This document shows, piece by piece, positions 28,416-36,797 of a stretch of 58,192 nt of DNA. Where the stretch lies: the NCBI GenBank assembly GCA_944389615.1, contig CALXNA010000020.1, forward strand, positions 1 through 58,192. Direction: 5' to 3'. How positions within the stretch are numbered: position 1 is the stretch's first letter; each line of letters opens with the position of its first letter. The position numbers were made by a program, and so were the translations under genes. The DNA comes from an uncultured Anaerobiospirillum sp. GTDB taxonomy: Bacteria; Pseudomonadota; Gammaproteobacteria; Enterobacterales; Succinivibrionaceae. The notes beneath the pieces are model-generated. The model made no database searches and had not been told where the DNA came from. It saw only the letters and a list, made by a program, of their open reading frames with translations.

Positions 28416-30497
28416 TTAGAGCATGATGTAGCAGAGCTCGCACGGTTCAATCAGGTCGGGGGTGATCATGTTGGGGCGGTTGGGCTTTCGGCGCTTGCGC
28501 TTGTGCTCGGCGCTTGCTTGCACCTCGTAGTCTTGCATCACACCGCTTAAGTGGTTAGGGTCACGTGCGCTGTCGTCACGCGGTGCCGTGACCTTGAACT
28601 CAAGTCCCTCAAGGTAGAGGAAGCTCTGCCAGACATCACCGGCGCTGAGCTCGACCTTGTGGTCGGCGCTCCCGCCCGCAGCACGGATGGTGACATGCTT
28701 GCCCATATAGACAATCAGGCAGAGGCGCTCTTGCTCTTCTAAGCGGAACCAGCCTTGCTCGGCGTAGACGCTGAGGTCAAAGGACTTGTAGGCATCGTCC
28801 CAGATCTCCTTTAAGCGCACGGTATTACTGATCAAGGTCATGAGGCTATGGCGCAGCTCAAACTCATTGCGCTCGAGGAGCTGAGCCAAGTCCTCGATTT
28901 GGCGGCGCGCGTCGAAGGTATAAGGGCGCGTGATGCGATAGGTGCGCCGCTCAAGCTCACCGGACGGATGATAGCGGCGCGCATCGATAGGGCCGTAGCT
29001 GCGCTCGCGCGCAAGCTGACGCATTAACGCCACGGTGTTGTTGATGTTATCGTCAATGATGAGGGGACGGTCGACCTCGGGCGGCGCCATGCCTTGCTGC
29101 TGCGCGGCTACCAACTCATCGTGGGTGACGTAATTGTAGAGCGAGCGCAGCTGCGATTGCTCGAGGTCTTGGGCATAGCGCGCTTTGCCCGCACCAAAGA
29201 ACGGCGACTTGAAGTCAGCCTCCGGGCCTAAGCCGAAGTTATTGGCAACATCGGCATTGTGGCGCTCTAAGGCGGCGCGCATCTTTTGCTCTAAGGAGAT
29301 GCTCTCGTGGGTTTCATCATCCTCGGTGCTAAAGTAGCTCTCCTGTTCGTGCTGCCGCTGCTCAGCCTTACTGCGCTCAGCGGCAAGGTGCGAGTACACG
29401 CCAATGGTGCCGGTCTCAGGATGGTTGAGGTCGCCTGACAGCAGGTCAGATAAGAGCTCGGGCGGCAGAGGCTGGCCTGAGGCGAGCAAGCGCTCACGTT
29501 CTTGGGCCTTGGTGATTAACTCATAGTCCTCGGTGGTCTTCATGCGCACCTTGCGCTTAGGGCGCACGCGCTGAGGCTTGGCGGTAATCAGGCCTGCTTC
29601 CTTGAGCTTTTCGCGTAAGAAGCGCGCCTGCGCGGTACGCTTGTCCATCTTGGCATATTGGGCCAAGAGATTGCGCCGATGGGCTTGGGTGGCACTGTCA
29701 TCGTCCGGGCGCAGGCCGCGGGCAAAGAACTCAGCTTGCTGGGTGCGGTAAAAGTCGATTTTGGCGTTAAAGCGCCGGTCTTCGGCGAGCAGCTTGTCAA
29801 AGAGCTGATAGGACTGGATGTAGTTATGCTCGCCTAAGTAGTAATAGCGTAGCTCGTTAAAGCGCAGGGCATAGAATAAGACCTGCGGCGCGCACAGAAG
29901 CAGGGTATAAAAGAGCTCGCCATAGTGAGCCGACAAGAGTGGCCGGTAGTGGGTGATGAGCTCGTAGATTAAGCCCTCAGCGGCATGGCGCTCCCCATCG
30001 AGCTTGATGAGGTCAGCAATCAAGGCTTGGTATTGGCGCTGATAGGCGATGGTCGCAGCTTGCAGCGCCTCTAAGTTGAGCGCCACCGTCTGCGCCGGAG
30101 CCTCGTCTTCATCAGGCTGCAGCGTAATCTTGACGCGGGGTGCACTGAGGCCATACTGCGGGGCGCCGATGCGCTGGGGGGCAAGGCGCTGCAGGCGCTG
30201 GTTGAAAGCCGCCTCGGCGGCGGCAAGCTCCGCTTGACGCTCCTCGCGCGATTGCAGCTCATTGCTCCCGGCCTTCTTTTGGCCAAGGCGCAGCGCGACG
30301 CTCTCGCCTTCGGGGGTTAGTCCCAGATAGGCGGCATCGAGGGCATCGATATCGGCGGTAGTGGGCGTAAGGCCTTCATCAAAAGTGGGATCGCGTCGTA
30401 CGTCATCGCCGGTGAGCTGCGCCACCGGAGACGCCGCCTGCTCGAGCGTCTTGGCGCTGCACACAATGGTGCTGAGTTTTACCTGAGTCTTGGCCAT
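28416..30497 (-). CDS. Unknown 693-aa protein
   Basis: A long, clearly coding frame; ATG 30497 has AAAGGAG seven to eight bases upstream. I do not recognise the family. It has no signal peptide or membrane segment. The composition is charged and Gln/Glu/Arg-rich in the middle, with helical, probably coiled-coil stretches (around 75-110 and 280-420) and a basic patch (RVRPKRKVRMK). The C-terminal 130 residues look like a compact domain, followed by a basic linker (KRKRRKPNRP) and a tail ending CELCYIML. It sits convergent to yoaA and divergent from tsaB, splitting a pair that is adjacent in E. coli, so it was probably inserted in this lineage. Its function cannot be stated. Confidence 0.8.
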   Translation of the reverse strand: MAKTQVKLSTIVCSAKTLEQAASPVAQLTGDDVRRDPTFDEGLTPTTADIDALDAAYLGLTPEGESVALRLGQKKAGSNELQSREERQAELAAAEAAFNQRLQRLAPQRIGAPQYGLSAPRVKITLQPDEDEAPAQTVALNLEALQAATIAYQRQYQALIADLIKLDGERHAAEGLIYELITHYRPLLSAHYGELFYTLLLCAPQVLFYALRFNELRYYYLGEHNYIQSYQLFDKLLAEDRRFNAKIDFYRTQQAEFFARGLRPDDDSATQAHRRNLLAQYAKMDKRTAQARFLREKLKEAGLITAKPQRVRPKRKVRMKTTEDYELITKAQERERLLASGQPLPPELLSDLLSGDLNHPETGTIGVYSHLAAERSKAEQRQHEQESYFSTEDDETHESISLEQKMRAALERHNADVANNFGLGPEADFKSPFFGAGKARYAQDLEQSQLRSLYNYVTHDELVAAQQQGMAPPEVDRPLIIDDNINNTVALMRQLARERSYGPIDARRYHPSGELERRTYRITRPYTFDARRQIEDLAQLLERNEFELRHSLMTLISNTVRLKEIWDDAYKSFDLSVYAEQGWFRLEEQERLCLIVYMGKHVTIRAAGGSADHKVELSAGDVWQSFLYLEGLEFKVTAPRDDSARDPNHLSGVMQDYEVQASAEHKRKRRKPNRPNMITPDLIEPCELCYIML

Positions 30498-30573
30498 GCC
30501 TGCTCCTTTAGCCTACTCTAAAACGGCTGGCATTATAGCGCACGGCCCCATCCGGCCCAACGCCGGGCCCGTA

Positions 30574-30619
30574 TGCGCCGCGGCCTGCGCCGCGGAGAGT
30601 TCCGCTGCATGCGCCGCGG
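30574..30619. repeat. Three copies of TGCGCCGCGG upstream of tsaB
   Basis: Exact 10-mers at 30574-30583, 30586-30595 and 30610-30619 lie in the GC-rich space between the divergent unknown gene and tsaB. Each contains the palindrome CCGCGG. They may be protein-binding sites or simple GC-rich expansion. Confidence 0.4.
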
Positions 30620-30660
30620 TGAGTGCCGCCGCGCGCGCCTCTGGTCAAGCCCGGTAAGTA

Positions 30661-30669
30661 TGCTATGAT
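30661..30669 (+). promoter_or_regulatory. Extended -10 promoter of tsaB
   Basis: TGCTATGAT fits TGn plus a TATAAT-like -10 element, 32 bases before the tsaB ATG. The same 9-mer precedes both AAA/nuclease genes at 52824 and 55425. Confidence 0.5.
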
Positions 30670-30701
30670 GCGCTGCGGTAATGATGGTGGCGGAGAAAAG
30701 A

Positions 30702-31415
30702 ATGCCTACGATTTTAGCGATTGATACAGCCACCGAGCAATGCTCGGTCGCCCTCGGCCATGATGGTAAGGTTTACCTGCAGGCGGAAGTTGCGCCGCAA
30801 AAGCACGCTAACCTCGTGCTCGCGCAGATTGATGCGGTGCTAGAGGAGGCTGGGCTCACACGCGCCGACATCGATGCTATTGGCTATGGGGCAGGCCCGG
30901 GCTCCTTTACCGGAGTGCGCATTGCCTTAGCCACGGCACAGGCCTTAGGTTTAGGCCTTGAGAAAAAGGTCTTTGCTGTGAGCGACTTAAAGCTCTTAGT
31001 AGCGCAGCCGCTGCTAGCCGCAGCGCCGGGGACGCTCGGCCTTGCCTGCACCGATGCGCGCATGGGCGAAGTCTACTACGCGCTCTTTGCCCGCACTGAG
31101 CAGGGCCTTGAGACCGTTATTGCCGAGCAGGTGGTCAAGCCTGAGGCCGCAGTCACGGCGCTCACCGCCGCCTTAGCCGCCCACGGCAAGAGCTTGGGTG
31201 TCCTTGCCGGAACCGGCATTGCGCTGCTCAGTGCGCAGGGCTTGCCACTCACTGAAGAGCAGCTGGCCGACCTGACCTTATACCCACGCGCCGATAGCAT
31301 CATTGCGCTCACGCAAGTAGAGACGCCGACCTTAGTCGACCCGGCCGACGCCGAGCCTTTGTACTGCCGCAATGAAGTAACGTGGAAAAAGCTCTCCGAG
31401 CAAAAGGCGCACTAA
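30702..31415 (+). CDS. tsaB: tRNA threonylcarbamoyladenosine biosynthesis protein TsaB
   Basis: A 237-aa protein of the TsaB/YeaZ family. It starts MPTILAIDTATEQCSVAL, the first strand and turn of the ASKHA fold, followed by the hallmark GYGAGPGSFTGVRIALATAQ. TsaB pairs with TsaD and TsaE to place threonylcarbamoyl on A37 of ANN-decoding tRNAs, in the cytoplasm. ATG 30702 is chosen because GGAG lies about 8 bases upstream; the frame opens earlier at 30681. The size matches the E. coli protein (231 aa). It is apparently monocistronic here. Confidence 0.95.
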   Translation: MPTILAIDTATEQCSVALGHDGKVYLQAEVAPQKHANLVLAQIDAVLEEAGLTRADIDAIGYGAGPGSFTGVRIALATAQALGLGLEKKVFAVSDLKLLVAQPLLAAAPGTLGLACTDARMGEVYYALFARTEQGLETVIAEQVVKPEAAVTALTAALAAHGKSLGVLAGTGIALLSAQGLPLTEEQLADLTLYPRADSIIALTQVETPTLVDPADAEPLYCRNEVTWKKLSEQKAH

Positions 31416-32282
31416 GCCCGCGCCCATCCCGCGCGCCTTGGCGCAGCGCGCCGAGCGCGCTCACGCTGCGCCGATCTTAGGCACGCCCAAACTTGCCGCT
31501 GACCTTGGTACAGATTTTTCATTGAGGTAAGCGGCGCTCCTACCATGAGGTAGCGCCAAGGCAGTATCGCGGTCGCCCGCTTCAAGACACGAAGCATGGC
31601 GCCGAACCCCAGACTTGGGGCAGCTTGACTGCCAATCATATTGATAGTGCCGCGGCTGCGGCACTAGGACTTCTCTCCTGAGCATCTGCTCAAGGTAGTT
31701 GGGGGCAGCGACTTAGGACTAGCAAGCAGCCCCCAGCGTTCTAACAATAGAACGGCCCGCCGCACCATTTCTTTAGCACTCAGTGCCCGCAAGTCCGCCC
31801 CATATTTCACCTCAAGACGAGCTGCGTGCGCCCCGGTCTACGCTCAGCCTCTAGGTCAGTTCAGCCCCAGCAGGCACGGCCCAGCTTGCGCCCTGCGTGC
31901 CGCTGCGGCGGATACGGGGTCTGGAGTGGCCCTCATCGCTGTGCCACGCTCTCTGTTTTAGCTACACCCCCGGTACGGGCGGCAGAGGCATAGGCCTCTA
32001 AGGGGAAAGGGCTGGGCTGCTCTGGCCTTATCCTCAGGTGGCAGCGAGCTCTCATTGCGGATGACCGCTTACCGCGGAGCGGGGAAGCTGCGCGTCGGAG
32101 CCTGCGCGTCTGGTCTGCCTGTGTAGTGCGCAGCCCAGTGCGCTCAGGCTGCGGCAGCAGGCTAAGCTGCGGGCAGATATGGGAGCTGGGACAGCCCTCA
32201 TAAACAGTGCGGTAGCACGATGTACCTTTTAGCCATATCTCCGGTATGGGCTTGAGGGGCGCGCGGGGACAGGCCGACGCTC
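31416..32282. other. 870-base stretch without a recognised gene
   Basis: No frame over 75 codons with a plausible start. GC-rich self-complementary patches follow tsaB (CGCGCC/GGCGCG around 31430-31460) and may end its transcript. No RNA gene or repeat is recognised. Confidence 0.5.
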
Positions 32283-32795
32283 TTAGGCCTCAGTGGCCTT
32301 GCGCTGCGCGCTACGGCTCTTGCTTTTGGGCTTTACTTGGGACTCGCCCTGAGTCTGCTTAAGGTGCTTGAGCGCGCGCTGTATCGTCATGACTGAGACC
32401 GAGTCTACGAGCTTGAGCTCGAGTACGCGCTCCGCAAGGAGCTTGAGTGTCCAGCGGCGGTGGCCCTCAGGCGGCGCACTTGCGATAATCTGCGTCAGTT
32501 GCGCCTCAAAATCCGTATCAAAGACTCGCGCCCGTTGCTTATAGGGTTTGCGCTGCAATGCTGCCATGCCTTGGCGGGTAAAGCGCTGTCTGAGGTTGAT
32601 GAGACTGCGCTCGGTCATGCCCACGGCCGCCGCCTTCTGTGCTAAGTCCCACTTGTAGTCAGCGTACTCCCCTTGGTCGCATAGCAGCAAGGCGCGCGCG
32701 TACTTAAACTCCTTGTTGGTAGGGGAGCCGGTGTTGCACAGCTTAGTGAGGGCGGCCTTTTCCTCACGGGTCAAGGTGATGGGGTAGCGGGGCAT
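32283..32795 (-). CDS. Helix-turn-helix protein, IS630-type transposase N-terminal fragment
   Basis: 170 aa from ATG 32795. The sequence has the layout of the HTH part of IS630-type transposases: LTREEKAALTKL, an ARALLLCD helix, KAAAVGMTERSLINLRQRF (recognition-type helix), GMAALQRKP, then APPEGHRRWTLKLLAERVLEL and a second HTH-like block ending in RALKHLK. It then stops after a basic tail, without the DDE catalytic domain. The frame is intact, so it may survive as a DNA-binding protein, or it may be the first half of a broken element. It lies 28 bases downstream of the YgiW-like gene on the same strand and could be co-transcribed with it. Confidence 0.65.
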   Translation of the reverse strand: MPRYPITLTREEKAALTKLCNTGSPTNKEFKYARALLLCDQGEYADYKWDLAQKAAAVGMTERSLINLRQRFTRQGMAALQRKPYKQRARVFDTDFEAQLTQIIASAPPEGHRRWTLKLLAERVLELKLVDSVSVMTIQRALKHLKQTQGESQVKPKSKSRSAQRKATEA

Positions 32796-32823
32796 CAGAG
32801 CTGACTTCCTTGGTGGTCTGGGG

Positions 32824-33273
32824 TTAGAGCATCGGGGTGTATTCGATGGCGCTAATCGAGGTATCAAACCATGAGGTCTTGACTTGGCCCCAGAGGAAGT
32901 AGGGGACGTCGCCTTGTGGGTCGGTGGCGTTGTTGGAGCCGGAGATATCGACCTCGATTTGGTCGCCTGCGGCATCTTGCAGGTAGAAGACCTTGGAGCC
33001 GCCGTGCTCAACGGCGCTGAACATGCCTTCGAGCACCACGAAGTCACCGTCTTTGGCATGGGTCTTAACGCCCTTGATGCTGTTAGGCTGACTGGTCTCA
33101 AGGCCAAAGCCTTGGGGCGCGGCGCGCTGCACGCCATGCTGCGGGAAGCCGCGCGGGTCTAAGTGCGTGGAATGGTCGGAGCTGTGGTCAAAGCCCTGCG
33201 GGGCGGCGAGGACGCTGCAGGTGCAAACTAAGAGCGTGAGCCCGAGGGGTAGGGTGAAGTGCTTGCGTGACAT
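32824..33273 (-). CDS. YgiW/YdeI-family periplasmic OB-fold stress protein
   Basis: 149 aa from ATG 33273 (AGGCGG upstream); the open frame extends to 33327 but the signal peptide starts at MSRKHF. A signal peptide (LTLLVCTCSVLAA) is followed by a His/Ser-rich stretch and then the BOF (bacterial OB-fold) domain: VKTHAKDGDFVVLEGMF, VFYLQDAAGDQIEVDI, PYFLWGQVKTSWFDTSISAIEY. Family members are periplasmic and linked to stress tolerance; the molecular role is poorly defined. The N-terminal extension with two APQGF motifs is longer than usual. Transcribed toward the HTH fragment. Confidence 0.8.
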   Translation of the reverse strand: MSRKHFTLPLGLTLLVCTCSVLAAPQGFDHSSDHSTHLDPRGFPQHGVQRAAPQGFGLETSQPNSIKGVKTHAKDGDFVVLEGMFSAVEHGGSKVFYLQDAAGDQIEVDISGSNNATDPQGDVPYFLWGQVKTSWFDTSISAIEYTPML

Positions 33274-33357
33274 GGTACCGCCTAAGGTGAAGCGCGCTTG
33301 TGCGCGTCTGTCCATTATAGGGGGCAAGACTTAGGGTAAGGCTAGGGCCGAAACGAC

Positions 33358-33390
33358 AAGCCCAGCTGCCGGGGTGACGGAGCTGGGCTT
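33358..33390 (-). terminator. Hairpin after sodB
   Basis: AAGCCCAGCT and AGCTGGGCTT form a perfect 10-bp stem. Read on the minus strand it lies 50 bases after the sodB stop and is followed by a T-rich stretch (TGTCGTTT). Probably the sodB terminator. Confidence 0.6.
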
Positions 33391-33439
33391 GCGGGAAGCT
33401 CTGCCCTAAGGGGCTAAGCTAAAACGGACTGAGCTGAGC

Positions 33440-34021
33440 TTATTCGTAGGAGCGCAGCTGGCTTGCGACGAAGTCCCAATCGATGTGCTCTAAGAAGTCC
33501 TTGACGTAGTCAGCACGACGGTTTTGGTAGTCGAGGTAGTAGGCATGCTCCCAGACGTCGACGACTAAGATTGGGGTGAAGCCATCAACGATTGGGTTGG
33601 CGGCATTGGAGGTGTTCATGATCTTGAGCTTGTTCGGGCCCGTTTGTACCAGCCAAGTCCAGCCGGAGCCGAAGTTGGAGACGGCCGAGGCGGCGAACTT
33701 CTGCTTGAAGTCGTCTAAGGACTCGAAGTTCTCGTTGATTAAGGCTAAGACCTTGTCATTAGGAGCCTTGGTCTCTGGGCTGATGCAGTTGAAGTAGAAC
33801 TCGTGGTTCCACGACTGAGCTGCGTTGTTGAACAGAGGGCCCGACGAGGTGGTCATGATCTCAAGCAGGGACTTACCTTCGTAGTTGGAGCCTGTAACTA
33901 ACTTGTTGGTGGTATCGATGTAAGTCTGTAAGTGCTTACCATGGTGGAAGTTTAAGGTGTTCTCGGAGATGAAACCTAAGGCAGACTTCTCGTACTTGAG
34001 TGCAGGCAGGGTGAAACTCAT
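33440..34021 (-). CDS. sodB: Superoxide dismutase [Fe]
   Basis: 193 aa, the same size as E. coli SodB and similar along its length. It converts superoxide to peroxide and oxygen in the cytoplasm. Metal ligands by alignment are His26, His73, Asp155 and His159 (DVWEHAYYLDY). Gln69 in NNAAQ is the second-shell residue typical of the iron type. ATG 34021 (MSFTLPAL) is preferred over 34027 because it aligns with the family start and leaves about 8 bases after AGGAG. Codon use is biased like rpsA, suggesting strong expression. It has its own promoter at 34078-34106 and a downstream hairpin. Confidence 0.97.
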   Translation of the reverse strand: MSFTLPALKYEKSALGFISENTLNFHHGKHLQTYIDTTNKLVTGSNYEGKSLLEIMTTSSGPLFNNAAQSWNHEFYFNCISPETKAPNDKVLALINENFESLDDFKQKFAASAVSNFGSGWTWLVQTGPNKLKIMNTSNAANPIVDGFTPILVVDVWEHAYYLDYQNRRADYVKDFLEHIDWDFVASQLRSYE

Positions 34022-34077
34022 CAACATGCTCCTTTTTGCAATTAGTTAGCGCGGCGCCCTTGCGCTTGCTTGGCTAC

Positions 34078-34106
34078 AGGATAAGCTTTGTGCCCACCTG
34101 AGGCAA
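34078..34106 (-). promoter_or_regulatory. Promoter of sodB
   Basis: On the minus strand, -35 TTGCCT (34101-34106), a 17-base spacer and -10 TATCCT (34078-34083). It leaves a leader of about 50 bases. No clear Fur box is seen. Confidence 0.5.
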
Positions 34107-34193
34107 GCTCCGGCGCGTGCTGCTGCGGAGATTTATCATATTTTGCGGGCTAGGGCGCACTTAGTGCCACGCCCGCGCCCGCCTGCGCGCCGT

Positions 34194-35276
34194 TTAGTCG
34201 AAGTTGAGACTCAGGCTCGAGATGACGCGCGTGCACAGCGGTTTGAGCAGCTCAAATTGCTGGGCCACCACCGGAGCTTGGACTTGGCGCCCGCGCAGCT
34301 CGCAGCTTAAGGTGGCGTGGTATTGGCGGCTCACCACATTGCGCTCGGAGAAGTAGCTTTGCAAGTCGGGCAAGATGCCGTCCTCGCCCTTCTTGAGGAA
34401 GGCCAAGATGCTGAGGTCAAGGTACGGCTGCCCCGGGCCTTGGGAGTAGTCGCTGAGCTCTTGGGTAATCTCATACTGCCCGTAGAGCATGCTCTCCTTA
34501 TCGCTGAAGCGATGGGTGACGTCCTGCTTTAAATCATCCATGGTCAGCTTGCGGTAAATCTGCTCCTTGAGCGGGCGCAGCTTAAGGCTAATCTGGAAGT
34601 TACCATCGTCGTTGCCGAAGGCGATGATGACATCGTTACCCGCCACCATAAAGGATTCTTTGAGCTCTTGGGGGTGTTCAAAGGACAGGGCCAAATGTTT
34701 CGGGAGCTGCGCGCCCACTAAGTCGGGGTTGAGCTGCTTTAAGTCCAGCTGGTAGTCGGTGCGCACCATGGCCGTGGGCAGAGGGGCGGCGCTGCCTGCA
34801 GTACTGTCACCTGCCTGCGCCGTTACCGGGGCCGTGGTGCTCTGGGCGACCACGCCTTCGCCTGCGGGCGCGCTGTTGCCTTGCCTGAGAGAGGAGCTGA
34901 CATTTTGGGCTGCCTGCGAGAGGGCAGCAAGGGCATCGCTCGCCGAGCTGCGCGCTTGGTCGAGGGCTTCACCGCTGGCGCTGCTTAAGGCCTGCGACCA
35001 CTCCTTGGCCTTGACACTTGAGGCATCCAAGAGCTTGCTGGCGCCTTGGGCTAATTGGTCGATGCCTTCTTGGGTCAGGCGTTGCACGTCGTCGTCATCG
35101 GAGCTCTTGGTCTCGCCGGTGGCGTCGTCATTTTTGTTCTTGGAGTTGTCGGCACTTGAGACATAGGCCTCACTGCGCGCCTGCGGCGTAGTGCCATTGG
35201 CATAATCTTGCGCGGCCGCCGACGAGGTCAAGAGGGCCAGTAAAACGCTCGTAGAGAGAGAAGAGAACTTGTTCAT
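34194..35276 (-). CDS. Unknown exported protein, 360 aa
   Basis: ATG 35276 (MNKFSSLSTSVLLALLTSSAAAQ) gives a classical signal peptide; the frame opens six bases earlier at a TTG. The mature N-terminal half (to about 165) is Ser/Ala/Asp-rich, with a charged stretch (KSSDDDDVQ) and an amphipathic Ala-rich helix region. The C-terminal half looks like a folded domain (YQLDLKQLNPDL to SLSLNFD) with two cysteines (LSCELRG, PLCTRV) that could form a disulphide. I do not recognise the family. The Shine-Dalgarno is weak. It is flanked by sodB and tRNA-Ser on the same strand but separated by non-coding DNA. Confidence 0.75.
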   Translation of the reverse strand: MNKFSSLSTSVLLALLTSSAAAQDYANGTTPQARSEAYVSSADNSKNKNDDATGETKSSDDDDVQRLTQEGIDQLAQGASKLLDASSVKAKEWSQALSSASGEALDQARSSASDALAALSQAAQNVSSSLRQGNSAPAGEGVVAQSTTAPVTAQAGDSTAGSAAPLPTAMVRTDYQLDLKQLNPDLVGAQLPKHLALSFEHPQELKESFMVAGNDVIIAFGNDDGNFQISLKLRPLKEQIYRKLTMDDLKQDVTHRFSDKESMLYGQYEITQELSDYSQGPGQPYLDLSILAFLKKGEDGILPDLQSYFSERNVVSRQYHATLSCELRGRQVQAPVVAQQFELLKPLCTRVISSLSLNFD

Positions 35277-35555
35277 AGCCAAGCCGAAGGGCTAACCAAT
35301 CAGTCAAAACATAAATCTAGAGGGCATCCCCGCGCACCAAACAGGCTGCAGGCGACGCCGTTGAGGCGTAATGTAGGCGGCAGCGGGCTGCGATGCAAGC
35401 TCAAAGCAGGGGTTTTGTCTAAGAAAGTAGGGGTTTTGTCTAAGAAACGTGACCCATGGGCACAAATGGCGTCATAACGGTGCAAGGACGCCGAGCGTTA
35501 GGCGCGGTAAGCGGGCCTGCGCATAAATGAGACGGTGAGTGCCAATTTTTGGGAC

Positions 35556-35577
35556 AAAAAAAGCAGCTTGCGCTGCC
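35556..35577 (-). terminator. Rho-independent terminator of tRNA-Ser
   Basis: On the minus strand GCAGC-GCAA-GCTGC followed by seven Ts, 15 bases after the CCA end of the tRNA. A textbook intrinsic terminator with a GNRA loop. Confidence 0.9.
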
Positions 35578-35591
35578 TCAGTCTTGGTTCA

Positions 35592-35681
35592 TGGCGGTGA
35601 GAGGGGGATTCGAACCCCCGATACGGTAATCCGTATACACGCTTTCCAGGCGGGCCCCTTCAGCCACTCGGGCATCTCACC
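35592..35681 (-). tRNA. tRNA-Ser (anticodon GGA)
   Basis: A 90-base tRNA with encoded CCA (35592-35594). The acceptor stem GGTGAGA pairs with TCTCACC, discriminator G. The anticodon loop CTGGAAA carries GGA (reads UCC/UCU). A long variable arm typical of tRNA-Ser (TATACGG...CCGTATC) and the T-loop GTTCGAATC are present. Nearly the same as E. coli tRNA-Ser(GGA). It has its own promoter and terminator. No repeat of the tRNA 3' end was noticed nearby, so there is no sign of an integrated element. Confidence 0.97.
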
Positions 35682-35719
35682 GCGTCTTCAGTGCACTGCA
35701 CTGTCGTCGAACGGTGCAC

Positions 35720-35747
35720 ATTATAAGGATTTGCGTAACGTTTGCAA
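35720..35747 (-). promoter_or_regulatory. Promoter of tRNA-Ser
   Basis: On the minus strand, -35 TTGCAA (35742-35747), 16-base spacer, -10 TATAAT (35720-35725). It lies about 40 bases before the mature tRNA 5' end. Confidence 0.7.
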
Positions 35748-35909
35748 CAAAATATTTGGCGCAGGCTTGCCCAAATAGCGCGGCGATAGGATTAGGCCAA
35801 GAAGTGAGAAGGGCAGACAAGTGCCCAGCATCGCGGCACGCTAAGATGAGTCCATGCCTCCCGGGGCCAACGAGCAGCGGGAGCATACTGTGTGAGTTAG
35901 AGGATGATT

Positions 35910-36797
35910 ATGACTGACATGTTCGATGAGCGCCACGCGGTGGTGCTGGCCAATGGGGTGAAGATGCCCCTCTTGGGCTTTGGCTGCTATCAGATTCAAC
36001 CGGAGCAGACCAAGCAGAGTGTGCTCGATGCCTTAGAGGTGGGCTATCGGCACATCGATACGGCTGAGGCCTACTTCAATGAGGCCGAGGTTGGTGCTGC
36101 GGTACGCGCGTCAGGCCTGCCGCGGGCGGATGTCTTCGTGACGAGCAAGGTCTGGATTTGCCACTTTGGCTATGATGAGACCAAGCGCGTGGTCTACCGC
36201 TGCCTTGAGCGCATGGGGCTGGATTACCTTGACCTGATGCTGCTGCACCAAGGCTTCGGCGACTACTACGGGGCCTTCAAGGCCTTACAAGAGCTCTACC
36301 GTGAAGGCGTGCTCAAGGCCATTGGCGTGTCCAACTTTTTCCCACGCTTCCTCTTGGACTTAATCAAGTTTGGCGCGGAGCCTGCGCCGATGGTCAACCA
36401 AGTTGAGTTGCACCCATACTTCCAGCAGCCTCAGGCGCGGGCGCTGATGGTACAAAACAAGGTCCAGCCAGAGGCATGGGCCCCGCTTGCCGAGCTCAAA
36501 AACGACATCTTGCACGACCCAGTGCTGACGGCCATTGCGCACAAGCACGGCAAGACCGTGGCCCAAGTCATCTTGCGCTTTCTGACCCAGCAGCAGGTGG
36601 TCACCTTGGTCAAGAGCGTCCACAAGGAGCGCATGGTTGAGAACCTCCAGAGCTTGGAGTTTGACCTCGATGCCGATGACCTCAAGGACATTGCCGCCTT
36701 AGACCAAGGCAAGCCGCTCTTCTTTGACCACAGCTCGGTCGAAGCCGTCGACCAGTTCTACGGTTTCAACGAGAACCTCAAGCAGGTCTTAGACTAA
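35910..36797 (+). CDS. Aldo/keto reductase
   Basis: 295 aa from ATG 35910, which has AGAGG six bases upstream; ATG 35904 is too close to that site. The protein is an NADPH-dependent AKR-superfamily (beta/alpha)8 reductase. The catalytic tetrad is present: Asp50 and Tyr55 in GYRHIDTAEAY, Lys80 in VTSKVW, His113 in LLHQ. GVSNFFP and NQVELHPYFQQ are further family motifs, and the cofactor-binding end reads LVKSVHKERMVENLQ. It is similar to 2,5-diketo-gluconate reductase-like enzymes, but the substrate cannot be told from sequence. It stands alone between the tRNA and a non-coding stretch. Confidence 0.93.
   Translation: MTDMFDERHAVVLANGVKMPLLGFGCYQIQPEQTKQSVLDALEVGYRHIDTAEAYFNEAEVGAAVRASGLPRADVFVTSKVWICHFGYDETKRVVYRCLERMGLDYLDLMLLHQGFGDYYGAFKALQELYREGVLKAIGVSNFFPRFLLDLIKFGAEPAPMVNQVELHPYFQQPQARALMVQNKVQPEAWAPLAELKNDILHDPVLTAIAHKHGKTVAQVILRFLTQQQVVTLVKSVHKERMVENLQSLEFDLDADDLKDIAALDQGKPLFFDHSSVEAVDQFYGFNENLKQVLD

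Noticed and set aside
35539..35778. Plus-strand reading frame of 79 codons across the tRNA
   Set aside because: It is the antisense reading of tRNA-Ser and its flanks, a common false gene.
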